A program made the position numbers and the translations under genes. The notes beneath the pieces are model-generated. The model ran no database searches. It was given only the letters and a program-made list of their open reading frames with translations, and was not told the DNA's origin. This document shows, one piece after another, positions 33,064 through 45,384 of a DNA stretch of 64,000 nt. Position 1 is the stretch's first letter, and every line of letters starts with the position of its first letter. The stretch is from Microstegium vimineum (taxonomy: Eukaryota > Streptophyta > Magnoliopsida > Poales > Poaceae): contig CM039119.1 in assembly GCA_022036555.1 (NCBI GenBank), positions 3,410,001 through 3,474,000 on the forward strand. The letters are read 5' to 3'.

Positions 33064-35983
33064 TGTAACATCCTAAAATTTGAATTAGCAAATTATGTTT
33101 GAATTTAAATTTAATTTGCTTTAATTTGATTTTATTACTAGCAATTGTTGTGAGCATAGAATCAAATAAATAAAACTAAAATATATATCACATGCTAGGG
33201 TTCAACATGTATGTGCATTGCAAGCTTCTGCATATTTCTTTGCATTGATTGGTTTTCAAAACTCAAAGAAATATTTCAAAATCCTTTCGAAAATCGATTT
33301 GGAAAATCGATTTGCAATTAGAAAATAAAAAGAAAAGAAAAGCTCTCTCTCTTTCTCTCTCTCTCTCAAACCAGCCCAGCCTGCAACCCCTCCCGCTTGG
33401 GCCGACCTGGTGCTGCTCGGCCCATCTCCCTTGGCCACGCTTCTTCCCCTTCTCCTCTCACTGTTGTAGCGGCCCCGCGCGTCAGTGCCTCCTTCTACCT
33501 CTCTCGGCCGGCCGAGCCGGACTCTGCTCGGCAAGGCCAACTGCCACCGCGCCTTTCCCGCGAGCAAGCAAGCCGCGAGGCCTCCGCATCTCCCTCTTGC
33601 TGACGCGCTAACCTCGCAGCTTAGCCACCCTCCCCCTTCCTTGAGTCGAGTCCGCTCCGGACTCAACCTCGGCGCAGCGCGTCGACTTCGCAACCACCTT
33701 CGCGTCAATCCTGTACGCACGCGTATCCGCGTCGGGCTCTGTCCCCTGTCCCTATAAATAGCACCACCTCCACGCCTGCTACCCACCTTGCAATCGAGCC
33801 CTAGCCCTCGCCTCAAGCTAGCAGCAACGCCGCATCGCCTCCGTGTCCGCCGTCGAACAGAGCAAAGCTGCCGAGCCGAACGACGCTGCAATCGAACCCG
33901 TGAGCATCCCTCGGAGTTTCGCGTCGACTTCACGAAGACACCGAGTATCTTCTATCTCTTTTTGTGCCCCTGTGTTGCTCACGCTGGCTTACCGCCGCTT
34001 GCAGGAGCTCCGTCGCCACTGCTCCGCGTCGCCAGCCATCCACGGTCAGCTCCGAGCCCTGTCGTTGCCCTAGGTGAGTTCGCGGTTCCTCCCTCATTCT
34101 CCCGACGCTTTCGAATCGAAAACCCGAGCACCGTAGCCTCCGTGCGTGTGTCGCCGGCGAGCTCTGGCCGCCATGGCATCAGCCGGCCGGAGCTCTGCTC
34201 CCCCGATGGGGAATTTCTTTCCCTGTTCCCACCTTCTAATCTCATCCATCCATCTGAGATCCAACGGATCAGATCAGTCCATACCCCTTCGCGGGATGTT
34301 TTGCTAAAGAGCCCCTCGGTTTTTGGCAAATCAACCCGCCATCCTGTCTGATCCGAATATATATGAATTTTCCGAATTGTTTTAATTCAATTAAGTTCAA
34401 TCTATTCACAGCTTTGCCACTGTTTTCAAAAAGCTTATATTTTGCTCGTTTTAGATCCAAATCGACCCATTCAAGTTGCGTTAGATCTATAATTTTATGC
34501 TCTATCCAGTAGTATAGATTTCATCTATGCTAATCACTTTTGAAAATAAAAGTTTAGATTAATTCTTTTAATGCTTTAATCTTGCTCTATAAAATCTTAT
34601 TTAATTCCTAGTTTATTCGTTTTAGATCCGATTAGAGTGAATTTCGCATCTATGTGGTCGTAGTAGCATATAGATCTGTTTTATAATATTTTCAAAACCT
34701 CTTTATTGTTTATGGTGTAATGTTCTAATTAAATCTTTATTGCTTCGTGTATGATTGTTCGGATGATTGCGTGGTGATGTTGATCGAGTTCAGCCGGTGA
34801 GATTTTCGGTGAGTCAGAGTTCTTTGCAGAAGACCAGGAGCCCCAGGAGCTTTGTGATCAAGGAAAGTTTAACATGAGATTTTCCTTGTTGTTCTATTGA
34901 CCATAATTCATCTAGTCATGTGCATGTGTCTTAATTGATACCTATTGATAGATCTATCATAGCTTTGTTACCTTGTACCTTGTCACCTTGGGATACTATT
35001 GCATGTGGGTAGATCTGCTATGCCTTATGAATTATGAGAAGAATCTTGTCTAATGATATATGCAACAATGAGATAAAATTGGCTTTTATAGCAACATGGA
35101 ATAGGACCACACTGTAGGGCAAAAACTGGGACTTAAATGCAATCATGAGTGCTATATGGCTCTGGCTTTAGTTAAGTATGAAGTTTGGACTAGCATGCTT
35201 GTGGTTCGTGAAAGTCTCCTTTGCCGAGCTAGTTGTAGGGCATGGCCTAGGGTGGATACCGTTTCGAAAGGTACAATCGAGTAGGGGCTTTACATACCCC
35301 TTTGCATTGGGTCCGCAGGGTCCGCTACATGCTAGAAAGGACTTTTGAAAGACTTCGTAGTGTACCCTGCCCGCTCACCTTGGAAATGTTTTGGGAGTTG
35401 CAAACCCGGGCATATGGGCTACACGGCTTGTGGGTAAAGTGTGTAACATCTGCAGAGTGTAAAACTATCATGATAGACGTGCTCACGGTTACGAGCGGCT
35501 CGGAAAACTCACAATGTTAGATATCATGTTGTTTAATTGTTAATGTTGTTTATTACTGTTATTATGTGGTTATCAACTGGGTATGCATAACTAAAGCTAA
35601 GTATTGGTAAAACTTGACCAAGTTAAAAGCAACCGTAGTACAGACAGTGTCAGCCTTTGAACTTCATAACCTTGTGTTACTCTTGCTGAGTACTTTAAGT
35701 ACTCACCCTTGCTTATTCAACCTCATCAGATGGCTATGAAGACTACTGTGAAGAGTACTAGGCTAGTGGTCAATCAGTCGGCGTTCCCTGTGAAGTGATG
35801 CTTCGTCGCGAGAGTTATCTTTATTTTCCGCTGTTTTGATTAAGACTATTATTCGTTACGTAATAAGCACTCAGTGATGGTATTAGGGTCTATTTAAAGA
35901 TTTATCGGCTTATGTGTGTGATTGATTTCTGGACACATATAAATTATTCGTATTCAATTTTATTCTTAAAATTAAGTGTGACA
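33064..35983 (+). mobile_element. Solo LTR (2.92 kb), probably Ty3/gypsy (Tekay/Del-like)
   Basis: Starts TGTAACATCC and ends GTGTGACA, with an exact 5-bp duplication tgctt on both sides and no internal retrotransposon sequence. It is the product of LTR-LTR recombination. A TATA box CTATAAATA at 33752-33760 supports the plus orientation. The unusual length and the TGTAACA start fit the long LTRs of Tekay/Del chromoviruses in grasses; the lineage is inference. Open frames of up to 225 codons inside (33249-34351) are chance frames in GC-rich LTR sequence. A (CT)n tract lies at about 33343-33366. Confidence 0.85.
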
Positions 35984-35988
35984 TGCTT
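35984..35988. repeat. Target-site duplication of the solo LTR (right)
   Basis: tgctt, identical to 33059-33063. Confidence 0.85.
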
Positions 35989-36478
35989 GCGCTTTGCTTT
36001 TTGCCAAGCAGAACGGGTGGCCGGCGACTTGGATCGACGAGGGTGTGGCGCTGAGCAGCCCGCAGTGGAGGTGTTCTCGTCAGATCCAGCCGGTGCCAAA
36101 GCGTTACGTGGAAGCATGTAGCAGGTCCAGTCCAGCAGGCGAAGGCACGCGGACGGGGTGGTGGATCACGGTGGATTTCAGCTTGACCGATGGTGGAGGT
36201 CGTCCGGATGGCACAGGTGCACCAGGGCCGGGGAGGGCCAGCGGAGCAGATCCGACGGATCCCACGTCCATAGAGGCAGCTGGAGCCGGCGATGCGTGCC
36301 CAGGACGCGGATCCGGTGCTGTAGGCTTCTCTTCTCCATCAATGGTGATAGCAGGCTCAAAATCAAAGCCCTCAGGGTCGTCTTCTTCCCCCAGTCGAGC
36401 AGCTCGCCTCTTCCTCCCCTTCTTCTCCTCCAGTCACCAGAACCAGTAAGCCCCCTGCTCCGCTGCAGGCTCCTTCCC

Positions 36479-36489
36479 ACAATCTAATT
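36479..36489. repeat. Target-site duplication of LINE 2 (5' side)
   Basis: acaatctaatt, identical to 31313-31323. Confidence 0.85.
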
Positions 36490-36970
36490 CCATATAGCTG
36501 AATGAAGCATTAACCAAACAACAATTAATAAACATTGAAATAAGCCAGGAATATTCGACTGAAATACGATCTTCCTAAGTCTCTATCAGTTCATTTTCAT
36601 TCTACAATTCTTGTTAAGAAATCAGGGCTATCTGACACGGATGAATTTTGGCTCCACCCAAGACCCAGATAATACAAAACACACAGCCACTCGTGCTTGA
36701 ACTACTCAACAGAAAATAAAGGATTTGATAGCAGAAACTCTACAAGAAGCCACCACCAACAGACTTGTGATAGATAATCCATTTCACAAACGTCTTGCTC
36801 TTGAGAGGCACATCAGACATCAGGGAACCCCGCCAGTGATGAGTGATGACACCTACCACGATCTGAAAAGATACAATGCACAAAAATGAAAACAAACATT
36901 CTAGCAGCATTTACAGTTTGGTTTACTAAATATACTAGCCCTACACTCTACTGCCAAGGGTTTACAGACT

Positions 36971-37097
36971 TGTTTGCTTGGACGCCTTCTGGGCAAATCA
37001 TCACCCAGTCAGCCATCCTGGCCCCTGGAGTTCTAAATTGGATGCCTGGGTACACATCTCATGCCAGGCAACGATATGCCTAGAAACCAAGCAAACA
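36971..37097. mobile_element. MITE-like element with 11-bp TIRs
   Basis: TGTTTGCTTGG at 36971-36981 is perfectly inverted at 37087-37097, enclosing 127 bp without coding capacity. No target duplication was found. Confidence 0.45.
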
Positions 37098-37229
37098 GCC
37101 AGTACAGAACTGACCTCCAAATGTGAGATTCAGACATGACAGAAAATAAAAGGCATGCATGGTTCTGAAAATTTAAAATATGACCTGAATAACTGCATAA
37201 TACGATATCTTGAAGTTTGCATGCATATT

Positions 37230-37230
<1 letters not shown>

Positions 37231-37290
<60 letters not shown>

Positions 37291-37296
37291 ATATAT
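37231..37296. repeat. (TA)n microsatellite
   Basis: About 66 bases of almost pure TA repeat, within the F-box remnant intron/3' region. Confidence 0.9.
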
Positions 37297-38504
37297 TGTT
37301 TTTACCAATGTAGTGAACAGAAAGTAAGATCTCAGAAATCAAACAAATTAAGGTCTGATGCCATGTATTCCAGTTTGCACTAGCACATAAATATGGTCTG
37401 TGGCCATCCCTTTGTCTGAAGAAACAACTATTGACTACAGTATGTCTTTGTTTGCAAACCAGAATCAACAAACTAAGGAAACATATGGACACAGTAAATA
37501 AAATGCAGGCAATAGAAAAGTAGGCTGCTTTAGTATTTAGCAATAACCTAGTAGCTACTGAATCCTTCATCACTGAATACTTGGTTATTGCCAACTCCAG
37601 CAAACTTGTCTTTGCTATCGGTAAAGAATAATGTGCCATGATCTGATAAGTTACTATGCACAGAACTCATAACGAAGTCCAGCACTACATTTGACTTTGG
37701 TGAGACACATGCTAGAACTAACACCAAAGTCCAAAGGTTACAAGAATAAGCTAATTGAGATATGTGAGCTTCAGCTATGTCAAAAAAACAACAGAAATTT
37801 TACTTTTATGAGAAAGTTAGAATAAAAATATTCTTCTAAGAAAGTCTGAAGGAAAGTCACATGATATTACCAAATCAACAATGCTGTATGCATATTTAGC
37901 AATAATTCGACCAATGCATCGCCATGGTGATTAACACGTCAAATCCCATAACAAAAATTATGTTCTGTTTTCCATTGTCATCTATGAAGTTTTCTCTAGC
38001 ATACACAATTGCATTTGACAAGGCCTATATGTGAGTACAAACTGAGAAATAGTGTGTACATTATGATTAATTGCAAAAAAAATGAGAACCAACGACGAAG
38101 GAAACACGTACATAGAAGCTGTAAAAGGCAGGACAGCAGAATCAGGTGTTAGTACCAATGTACCATGCATATCAGAGGTGCAGAATCTCATGTAGGGTAA
38201 GATAGAAAAGTAGTCCCCAAACCCAGTCGCAGGTTCGTCAACCTTCTTCAGTCGCATGTATTATGAGAAGAGATATACTAATTGAGCATGATATCTACGT
38301 ACAAATTGGTACTTCCATGAACCGTAAAAAAAAGATCCTTACTTAAACAACCCACAACTGGACACACGAGAGAGTAAATGATCGATGTCCAACTTAATGA
38401 TCATGACTAAATCTTGAACCGAGGAATACTAATTTAATTAATCATCAAATCCTTGAGAAGCCAACAACAGCATGATTCATGCTAATTGATAAATCATTGC
38501 ATCT

Positions 38505-39987
38505 TCATCGTAATGACAGTCCGCCCTTAGCAAGATCTGGAAAGATAACTTAATAAGTTAATATATGTACATTTGATTGAGTATAAGAATGGCTCGGTGC
38601 TTGTGCATCAGATTCACCTCAAAGTTGAGCACATATCTCACTAAGTTCCTATATACATCTTACCAGTTTCAAGTTTTTCTTAAAAGATTCAACCACAATG
38701 TTTGTTGATATGACATTGCGATGCTTTTAGTTCCATATATTTATTTACTTGAGAGGAAATGCCTCCCTTAAAAAACGATTAATTTGGTTCTTACGAAGTT
38801 GCGGTCTTCTAACTTCACAAATCTATCTATCTATATATATATATATATATAGATGTAAATACACATGTATTTTTTAAAGCACAAAGGCTAGTACCTGGAG
38901 TATAGAAGCTCATGTAAGGTATGGCCCTGTAGCAATAAGTCTCTCTTTTATGGATTTTCTTCACCTTCTTGGACTTGAGATCAATTGTGAAGAGTCCCGC
39001 ATTTACGCTAATGAATATAGTATCCGTGGCTTCCGTGAAGCCATCAATCACTCCATACAAAGAGTACTGTGGGTTATCTTTTCCGAGCAGTGTCTCGAGC
39101 TCCATGACCATATGTTGTGCCCACTTACCAATACCATTGTTAGCATCGGCTTGCCATGACCACCTATAGATGCAATTGCCCATCATGCCAACAAACCCTA
39201 GACCTCCATCGTCTACCTCGATGGCGATGGCCCCGATCACACCTGGCGCCGAGACCACAGAGAGCTCGTGTCGGATCAAGTCATACTTGAGCATGCTTAC
39301 ACCATACCTAAGGCTGAAGTAGAGCGCGTTTCTAACAAGACGAGCGGGATTCTCAGCAAGGTAGTGATTAACATCGATGGAGATCAATGCGCTCCACTCC
39401 CTGGTCTCCGAAGAGTAGACGGTCACAGATGTCTTGGACGGTTCATCGTCGTTGCCAAGGTTCAACGTCATCCCACAGTAGACCACGAGGAACGGACCGG
39501 CGTGGCAATCGAGGTGGTCGCAGCCGTCCACTGCGCACAGCACAGCTCTGGCAGAGTAGGTGTAGGGGAACTTGGGCACGCTCAGTTTGTTCTGGTCGCC
39601 GGTGATGGGATCCCACACAATGAGCTGCTTCGTGGTCTTGATCAGACCGCGGCCGTGGCGACAGTCCTGCACACTGCAGATTCCCCAGTCGGACGTCGGC
39701 AGCGGGGACAAGGGGCAAGCTGTTGTGGGGATTAGGACTGGCTTTATGCTGCGGTAGAGGTTGTGGAGGTAGCCGAGGAGGGGCGGCGCTTGGTGGAGCG
39801 CGCGGTAGCGGCGGAGGAAGCCCGGGTCCGACAGGATGCGGCGCCAGGGCTTGCAGACGAGCGCGGCGCGGAAGAGGTGCGCGGGCTCGTCCGGCGGGAT
39901 GCGGAGGAGGATCTCCTCGACGAGCTCCTCCATCAGCGCAGGAGGCGAGCCAAGACGAGGGCGAGGGCGAGGGCTCGGCGGGGCCAT
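38505..39987 (-). CDS. F-box protein, array copy 1
   Basis: A predicted 374-residue protein. Exon 1 is 38895-39987, exon 2 is 38505-38536, joined by a 358-bp GT-AG intron in phase 1. The F-box (about residues 17-60) contains EEILLRIPPDEPAHLFRAAL and VCKPWRRILSDPGF. By family knowledge it binds SKP1 in an SCF ubiquitin ligase, with the C-terminal part choosing the substrate. That part is a beta-rich F-box-associated region with DCRHGR, WDPITG, CDHLDCHAGPF and a final PYMSFYTP. The tiny last exon adds DLAKGGLSLR. The substrate is unknown. It is very similar to copy 2, including exon 2 and flanks, so the two arose by recent tandem duplication. Confidence 0.85.
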
Positions 39988-40600
39988 GTCGCTGGTTGTG
40001 GGGGATCCGCCGGTAGATGCGCGCGATGCGGGGCGCGAGCGAGACGGAGAGGATGAGGATGCTCTGGGTTACAGTACTAGTACTTTCCAAACCGTAAATT
40101 TACACGATTTTTTCGCGAACGGGTGGTGTATATATGTTAAGGAAATAAATACAATAATATAATATGACAAAAATACTAATTTCCAAATCACGATTTAGTT
40201 TTTTTTAATTTTTAGAAAACATTTTTAAGGCTAAACAAATTAACCAAAAAATTAGATATATGGGAAGAGTACTATTTCCAAACCTGCCAAAAACTATGAT
40301 CGTTAGATATGAGTAAAATAGGTATTGATTGCTTTTTGACGTCTATATATACTTGACGATTACAAGATTTCGGACTGTGAAAAAAAAACTAAGTAGTGCA
40401 AGAATCCCGGAGAACAACTTTCTTAGAAAAAAAAATATTTTTGTTTTGCCAAAATTAAACTGTTGCAGGCCTTGTGTGGATATCGTTGGATTCACCTCAA
40501 TCCTCACGTGTAAGTGTAAATTAGGGTAAATTTTAGTTTAAGTTCCACTCCAATCCATATCAACATATATGGATTGAGATGAATCCAACAACATCCAAAC
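39988..40600. other. Upstream region of F-box copy 1
   Basis: Promoter region; AT-rich, no gene seen. Inverted short motifs 'atccatatcaacatatatggatt' occur at about 40553. Confidence 0.4.
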
Positions 40601-41222
40601 AAAATAGGTACGCACAGATCCTTTGCCTATGAATACGTGCGAGCATACGGCATACCCGATGAGTACGGCCGCATGCCCCCTGGCTTCCTAGAGGGATCGG
40701 TCAGGGTTCCTTCGGTTGGGAACATCTAACCCAGGGATTAAACATATCACTATGTTTGAGTATCGTTAGAAGCCCCCGAGCCCTTCGTGGCCTTGCAAGC
40801 CGAGTCTGCGATGGCGACGGAGGGTTGAATCCGATCTTCTACAACTGGACCAGCTATGGTGGGGATGGTTCCGTTGATGTGGGTCGGACGCCCTTCAAAG
40901 GGCCTACAAGCACTGTGGGAGTGCATGACTATTGGGGCCATGAATGGTGAGTTGTGCCGCATAAGCCTGGGACCCGAGGAAGGCCCTGGCAAACTCGATA
41001 GGGAGCTATCGACCTTGGCCTAGGGGAGCCCTCCTTTGTAACCTTGGCCTGTCGTGGGTCAAGCGATCGGAAGCATCTGTCCCTGGCTTGTGCCGTCCAA
41101 TCGCAGCGTGCCACACCTTTTTGAGGTCTTGGTAGCAAACCTTGGTGGCTCGGGTCGACTTAATTTAGCGGCATTTGTCGGGGCATAGTGTGCACACCAA
41201 ACGTCAATGGGACCCTCGTCTT
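40601..41222. mobile_element. GC-rich fragment, probably of an LTR retrotransposon
   Basis: This 620-bp block differs in composition from its surroundings and interrupts the F-box repeat unit, which resumes at 41223 ('ttggtgagccacatgctaactca'). Phrases such as 'agcccccgagcccttcgtggcc' resemble grass Ty3/gypsy LTR or leader sequence. Ends and target duplications were not found. Confidence 0.35.
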
Positions 41223-42808
41223 GGTGAGCCACATGCTAACTCATTTTGAGATGTGAGCTTTAATTGTGCACCAAAAATTAACTAGATCTCTCTTACAAGA
41301 AAGTCATAATTATCAGTTCAATCAATACATCATCATGGTCCTTAAAAATTCAATTAAAGCTCGTACAAAAAATTTTAGGGACACAATCTTGATAGTATTG
41401 CAAGAAGAGATATACTAGTTTCACCATGATATCTATGTACAAACTAGTAATTCCATGAACCGTAAAAAGGATCCTTATTATTTAAACTACCCAGATAGAG
41501 ACCCATGAGATTAAATGGTCACAATGTCCAACTTAATGATCAGGACTAAATCTTCAACTGGCGAATACCAATTTATTTAGCCATCAAATCCTCAGGAAGC
41601 CAACATACAATAGGTTTTATTAATGCTAATGGATAAATCAATGCATCTTCATCACAGTGACAATCCGCCCTTATTAGCAAGATCTGGAAAGATAAAACCA
41701 TGCTATATATAGTTCTCATGCAGATTAAAAAAAAAACAATTCCACCAAACATTTCTAGAGAAAGTACAAATTTAATGGGTCATGATGAAATTGGCCGTGC
41801 TTCCGATGGACTGATGACTGATCCATATAGTAAAACAGAAAAAATAAGCATCAAGTCCAGAATACACAGATGAGTGCCTTTTACTTCTATGGTAGCATAA
41901 CGTTGACACCATTTTTTTTTCGAGTTTTCATCAAAATTGTAAAATAACTGAGTGCACCGTACCTGTTAGATTATGCCCTTCATTTTTTTTTACAAATGGT
42001 AAACATTTTCTTGTGAAATCGAATTGTGGTCCACATTTTGTATATCCTAGTGTTTGTCAAAAAATACGACATATCTGAGTTGTTCATCACCTAAACAGTA
42101 ACTGAAATATGCCTGGCATGCTAAACTAAAATGCAACTTTTCAACAATATGATAAGGATGACTCCTACACGAAAAGCACAATTGACGATACACACCATAT
42201 CATATATATGTTACTCCTCAACAGAAAATAGACGACTAGGTACAAACTACTCTAAAGGAAACATAGCAGAAAACTAAGAGATAAGTTAGCCTTTGCTAAC
42301 AATAATAATATACCATGATCTGAAAAGATACCTTGCATAGAACTCATATATAACCAACTCCAACACAGATTTACATTTTGGTGAGCCACATTTTTACTAC
42401 TAACCTATCTTGGGATGTGAGCTTCAACTATGCCTAAAATGAATCTTTTTTTTTACAAGAAATGAATATGTATCAGTTCAACCAATGCATCGTCATGCAT
42501 GGTCCTTAACAAGTCCAATAAAACTCAAAACAAAATTTTAGGGCCACAATAATGAAAGTATTGCGAGAAGAGATGTACTAAACGGTCATTGATATCTATG
42601 TACAAATTGGTACTTCCATGAACCGTAAAAGGACCCTCACTTAAAACTACCCAACTAGAGACACGGGAGATTAAATGATCACAATGTCCAACTTAATGAT
42701 AATGAGTAAATCTTCAACTGACGGATAACAATTTATTTAGTCATCAAATCCTCGAGAGAAGCCAGCAGCAGCATGATTCATGCTAATGGATAAATCATTG
42801 CATCTTCA
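41223..42808. other. Duplicated F-box 3' flank, copies a and b
   Basis: 41223-41700 and 42360-42850 are two copies of the same F-box 3' flank, as shown by 'gtgagccacat', 'ccatgaaccgtaaaa', 'atgtccaacttaatgat' and 'atccgccctt.agcaagatctgg'. No complete gene lies between. Confidence 0.65.
41652..41683 (-). pseudogene. Orphan terminal exon of a lost F-box gene
   Basis: After the acceptor 'tttccag' the minus strand encodes DLANKGGLSL-stop, matching exon 2 of F-box copies 1 and 2 (DLAKGGLSL). No exon 1 lies upstream; the GC-rich 40601-41222 block is on the other side. Confidence 0.6.
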
Positions 42809-44029
42809 TCACAATGACAGTCCGCCCTTAGCAAGATCTGGAAAAGATAAAAGCATGCAATAGCTCAATTCCACACATACTTAATATACATACACATGTT
42901 TTTGTTTAAAAAGGCAGAAAGGCTTAGTACCTCGAGTGTAGAACCTCATGTATGGTAAGACCCGGTAGTAATCCCCCTTTTTACCAATTTTCTTCACCTT
43001 CTTGGACTTGAGATCAAGTGCGAAGAGTCCCGCGTATGCGCTGATGAATACAATATTTGTGCCTTCGACAAAGCCAACCACTCGATAAAACAAGTGTGGG
43101 TTACCCTTTGTGAGTACTGTCCCGAGCTGCATGACCATGTGTTCTGCCCACTTACCAATACCATTGTTAGCATCGGCTTGCCATGACCACCTATAGATGC
43201 AAGTGTCCAACATAGCGACAAACCCTAGTCCTCCATCATCTAGCTCCATGGTGACCGCCCCTCTCACACGTGGCGACGAGATCATGGAGAGCTCGTGTCG
43301 GATCAAGTCATACTTGATCATGCCTACGCCATAGTCAAGGCTGAAGTAGAGCGCGTTTCTAATAAGACGGGTGGGTCTCCAATCGAGGCAGTGCTTGCCA
43401 CCAATGGAGATCGTCGAGGCGCTCCACTCCCTGGTCTCGGAAGAGTACATGGTCGCCCATGTCTCGAACCGTTCGCCGCCGCCAAGGTTCGTCGTCGTCA
43501 CACAGACACAGTAGACCACGAGGAACGGACCGGCGTGGCAGTCGAGGTGGTCGCAGCCGTCCACAGCGCACAGCACAACACAGACGCGGTAGCCGAGCGG
43601 GTGCTTCGGCACAGTACTAACCAGTTTCTTCTGCTCGTCGGTGATCGGGTCCCACACGATGAGCCCGACGCCGGAGACCTCGATCAGTACGCGGCCGTGG
43701 CGACAGTCGTGCACCCACAAGTCGACCTCCGGCGGCAGCTGGAAAAGGGGGGAAGTCGGTGCCGTGGTGGAGGTGAAATCGCCGGAAAAGCAGCCTGCCC
43801 TTTTGGGGTAGAAGTTGTAGAAGTAGCCGAGGAGGGGCGGCCTTCGGTGGAGCGCGCGGTAGCGGCGGGGGAAGCCCGGGTCCGACAGGATGCGGCGCCA
43901 GGGCTTGCAGACGAGCGCGGCGCGGAAGAGGTGCGCGGGCTCGTCCGGCGGGATGCGGAGGAGGACCTCCTCGATGAGTTCGTCCATCAGCGCAGGAAGC
44001 GAGCTAGGGTGATGGGTCGACGCCGCCAT
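42809..44029 (-). CDS. F-box protein, array copy 2
   Basis: A predicted 375-residue protein. Exon 1 is 42931-44029 and exon 2 is 42809-42837, separated by a 93-bp GT-AG intron in phase 1. The F-box lies at residues 11-53 (LLRIPPDEPAHLFRAALVCK), followed by DCRHGRVL, VWDPITDEQKK, CDHLDCHAGPF, YRWSWQADANNGIGKW and a final PYMRFYTR. The last exon adds DLAKGGLSL. The start at 44029 is chosen over the in-frame ATG at 44173 because it places the F-box at the N-terminus as in the other copies. Predicted role: substrate adaptor of an SCF ubiquitin ligase; substrate unknown. Closest relative is copy 1. Confidence 0.85.
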
Positions 44030-45384
44030 GTTTAGCTGGTTGCGGGGGATTCGAATCCGCCGGTTTGGTTGGGATTGGGACGCGATGCGAGGAGAGAGAT
44101 GAAGCGCACGACACGACGATGGGTTGGTGTTGGACTTCGGTTTTTGGAATTGGAAAAATCTTATATTATACAAACAAAAAGTTTCTTTAAAAAGTTTGGA
44201 TGATTGATTCAGAATTGGAAGTTGGAATTGTCCAGATTTCTTAACCTAGAAATTTTTAACTTCTTTGTTAAGTTTGTGAAAGGATCAAGATGTCCAAGAG
44301 AGAGGTGAATTGAGTTTCTCTTATAAATTTCTAATGCGGAATTAAAACATATTTAAATTAACCTTCTTTGGAAAAATATTTTATTTTATAATAAAAAAAA
44401 GTTTCTTTTGGATGATTCATTCAGAATTAGAAGTTGGAATATGGGAATTTTTGAAGAATTTCGCATAACCAACTCAGTTTCTGTAAAGTTCAGGGAGACA
44501 ATTATTCTGATTCAAAGGGGTTGCCAAATCTGTACCCGTGAAACTGCAAAAGATATACTCCCCCATTGACCATTGTGATTGTCTGCCAAAGATATAACTA
44601 GACTTGAGCCTGTGGAAAAAAACAGCAGCAGCAGAGCAACTAAATCACAGATACAACCCAAGTCGTCATGGAACTAATAAGGAAAGAAAAGGAGACTCCT
44701 CCATGTTGACTACGTTCCCACCCTCTTCTCTTAACATAAATTGAAAACCTTATATGTAGTACACTTATAAAACCGAAACAATGAAGGTCAATATATGTTG
44801 TTTTTCCAGGAAGGAGAACAGAGACTCCACATAATTTAGTTCCATGTAGCTGAATGAAGCATGAACCAAAACAGCGACTATAACATACCCAGAATATTAG
44901 ACTGAAAATACAGGCTTCGTTCACCTAAAGTAGAGGCTGCTGCACTACTAGTACAGTAACATACTGAGATCACTTTAGCCACAGCCGACAACTTTAGCAG
45001 TACCGAACACCCCCCACAATCTCTTGGTCGAAGGATAAGGATCAGTTCGACATCATCCACAGTTTTCATGTGATGCGAGGGTGCAATCTCTTGGGTAATT
45101 TTCGTTAACAACTCTTGCTATGAAATCGAGAATAGTTCATTTGGATGAATTATGGTTCAACACCCAGAAAAAAACAAATTTTGCAACCCTACTAGTTGAT
45201 CATAATGACTTGAACGAGTCATTGTTTAGCAACCCAACAGGGGAAAAAAGATTGATAGTAGTAGCTCCTACAAAAAGCAACCAGGGACCAGATTTAAGTC
45301 AATGGCATCTCAACAGAACATGAAAAATTTGATAAGAGATTTCTCAATTTCACAAGGTCTTGCTCTTGAGTGGCACATCAGACA
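44030..45384. other. Spacer between F-box copies 2 and 3
   Basis: No gene seen. It holds a local duplication ('gatgatt.attcagaatt.gaagttggaa' at about 44200 and 44415) and one copy of the array-wide 'ttccatgtagctgaatgaagcat' motif (44842). Confidence 0.5.

Larger units (their letters stand above)
31324..36478 (-). mobile_element. LINE 2: ORF1-only LINE derivative, split by a solo LTR
   Basis: The minus-strand element runs from 36478 to a poly(A) tail (poly-T at 31324-31334), flanked by an exact 11-bp target duplication. Subtracting the nested solo LTR and its duplicated 5 bases leaves about 2.23 kb. It holds an ORF1-like zinc-knuckle region but no recognisable endonuclease or reverse transcriptase. 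It was therefore mobilised by another LINE or deleted before insertion. The last bases before the tail (gatctttc-A) match LINE 1. Confidence 0.85.
36813..38257 (-). pseudogene. 3' remnant of a lost F-box gene (exon 1 tail, intron, terminal exons)
   Basis: At about 38168-38257 the minus strand reads LKKVDEP...YFSILPYMRF, the last ~25 residues of exon 1 in this F-box family, without any F-box or central part. The intron-like sequence after it aligns with the introns of the genes at 45385-48139 and 58657-61145. At 36813-36862 a terminal exon follows acceptor 'cttttcag' and would encode DRGRCHHSSLAGFPDV-stop, equivalent to the last exons of those genes. A second, similar exon-like segment lies at 37548-37642 (DHGTLFF... 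ending in stop). The remnant shows a whole gene was deleted between it and the gene at 38505-39987. Confidence 0.65.

Noticed and set aside
33249..34351. Long frames (up to 225 codons) on both strands
   Set aside because: They lie inside the solo LTR and show no protein similarity; typical of GC-rich LTR sequence.
37231..37296. Long TA repeat as a regulatory cruciform
   Set aside because: Simple microsatellite without associated motif.
37982..38257. 91-codon frame as a separate gene
   Set aside because: Only its first ~30 codons match the F-box family end; the rest is intron sequence, so it was merged into the F-box remnant.
42252..42319. Alternative terminal exon for F-box copy 2
   Set aside because: Has an acceptor and the right phase, but the closer exon at 42809-42837 is conserved with copy 1 and leaves a normal 93-bp intron.
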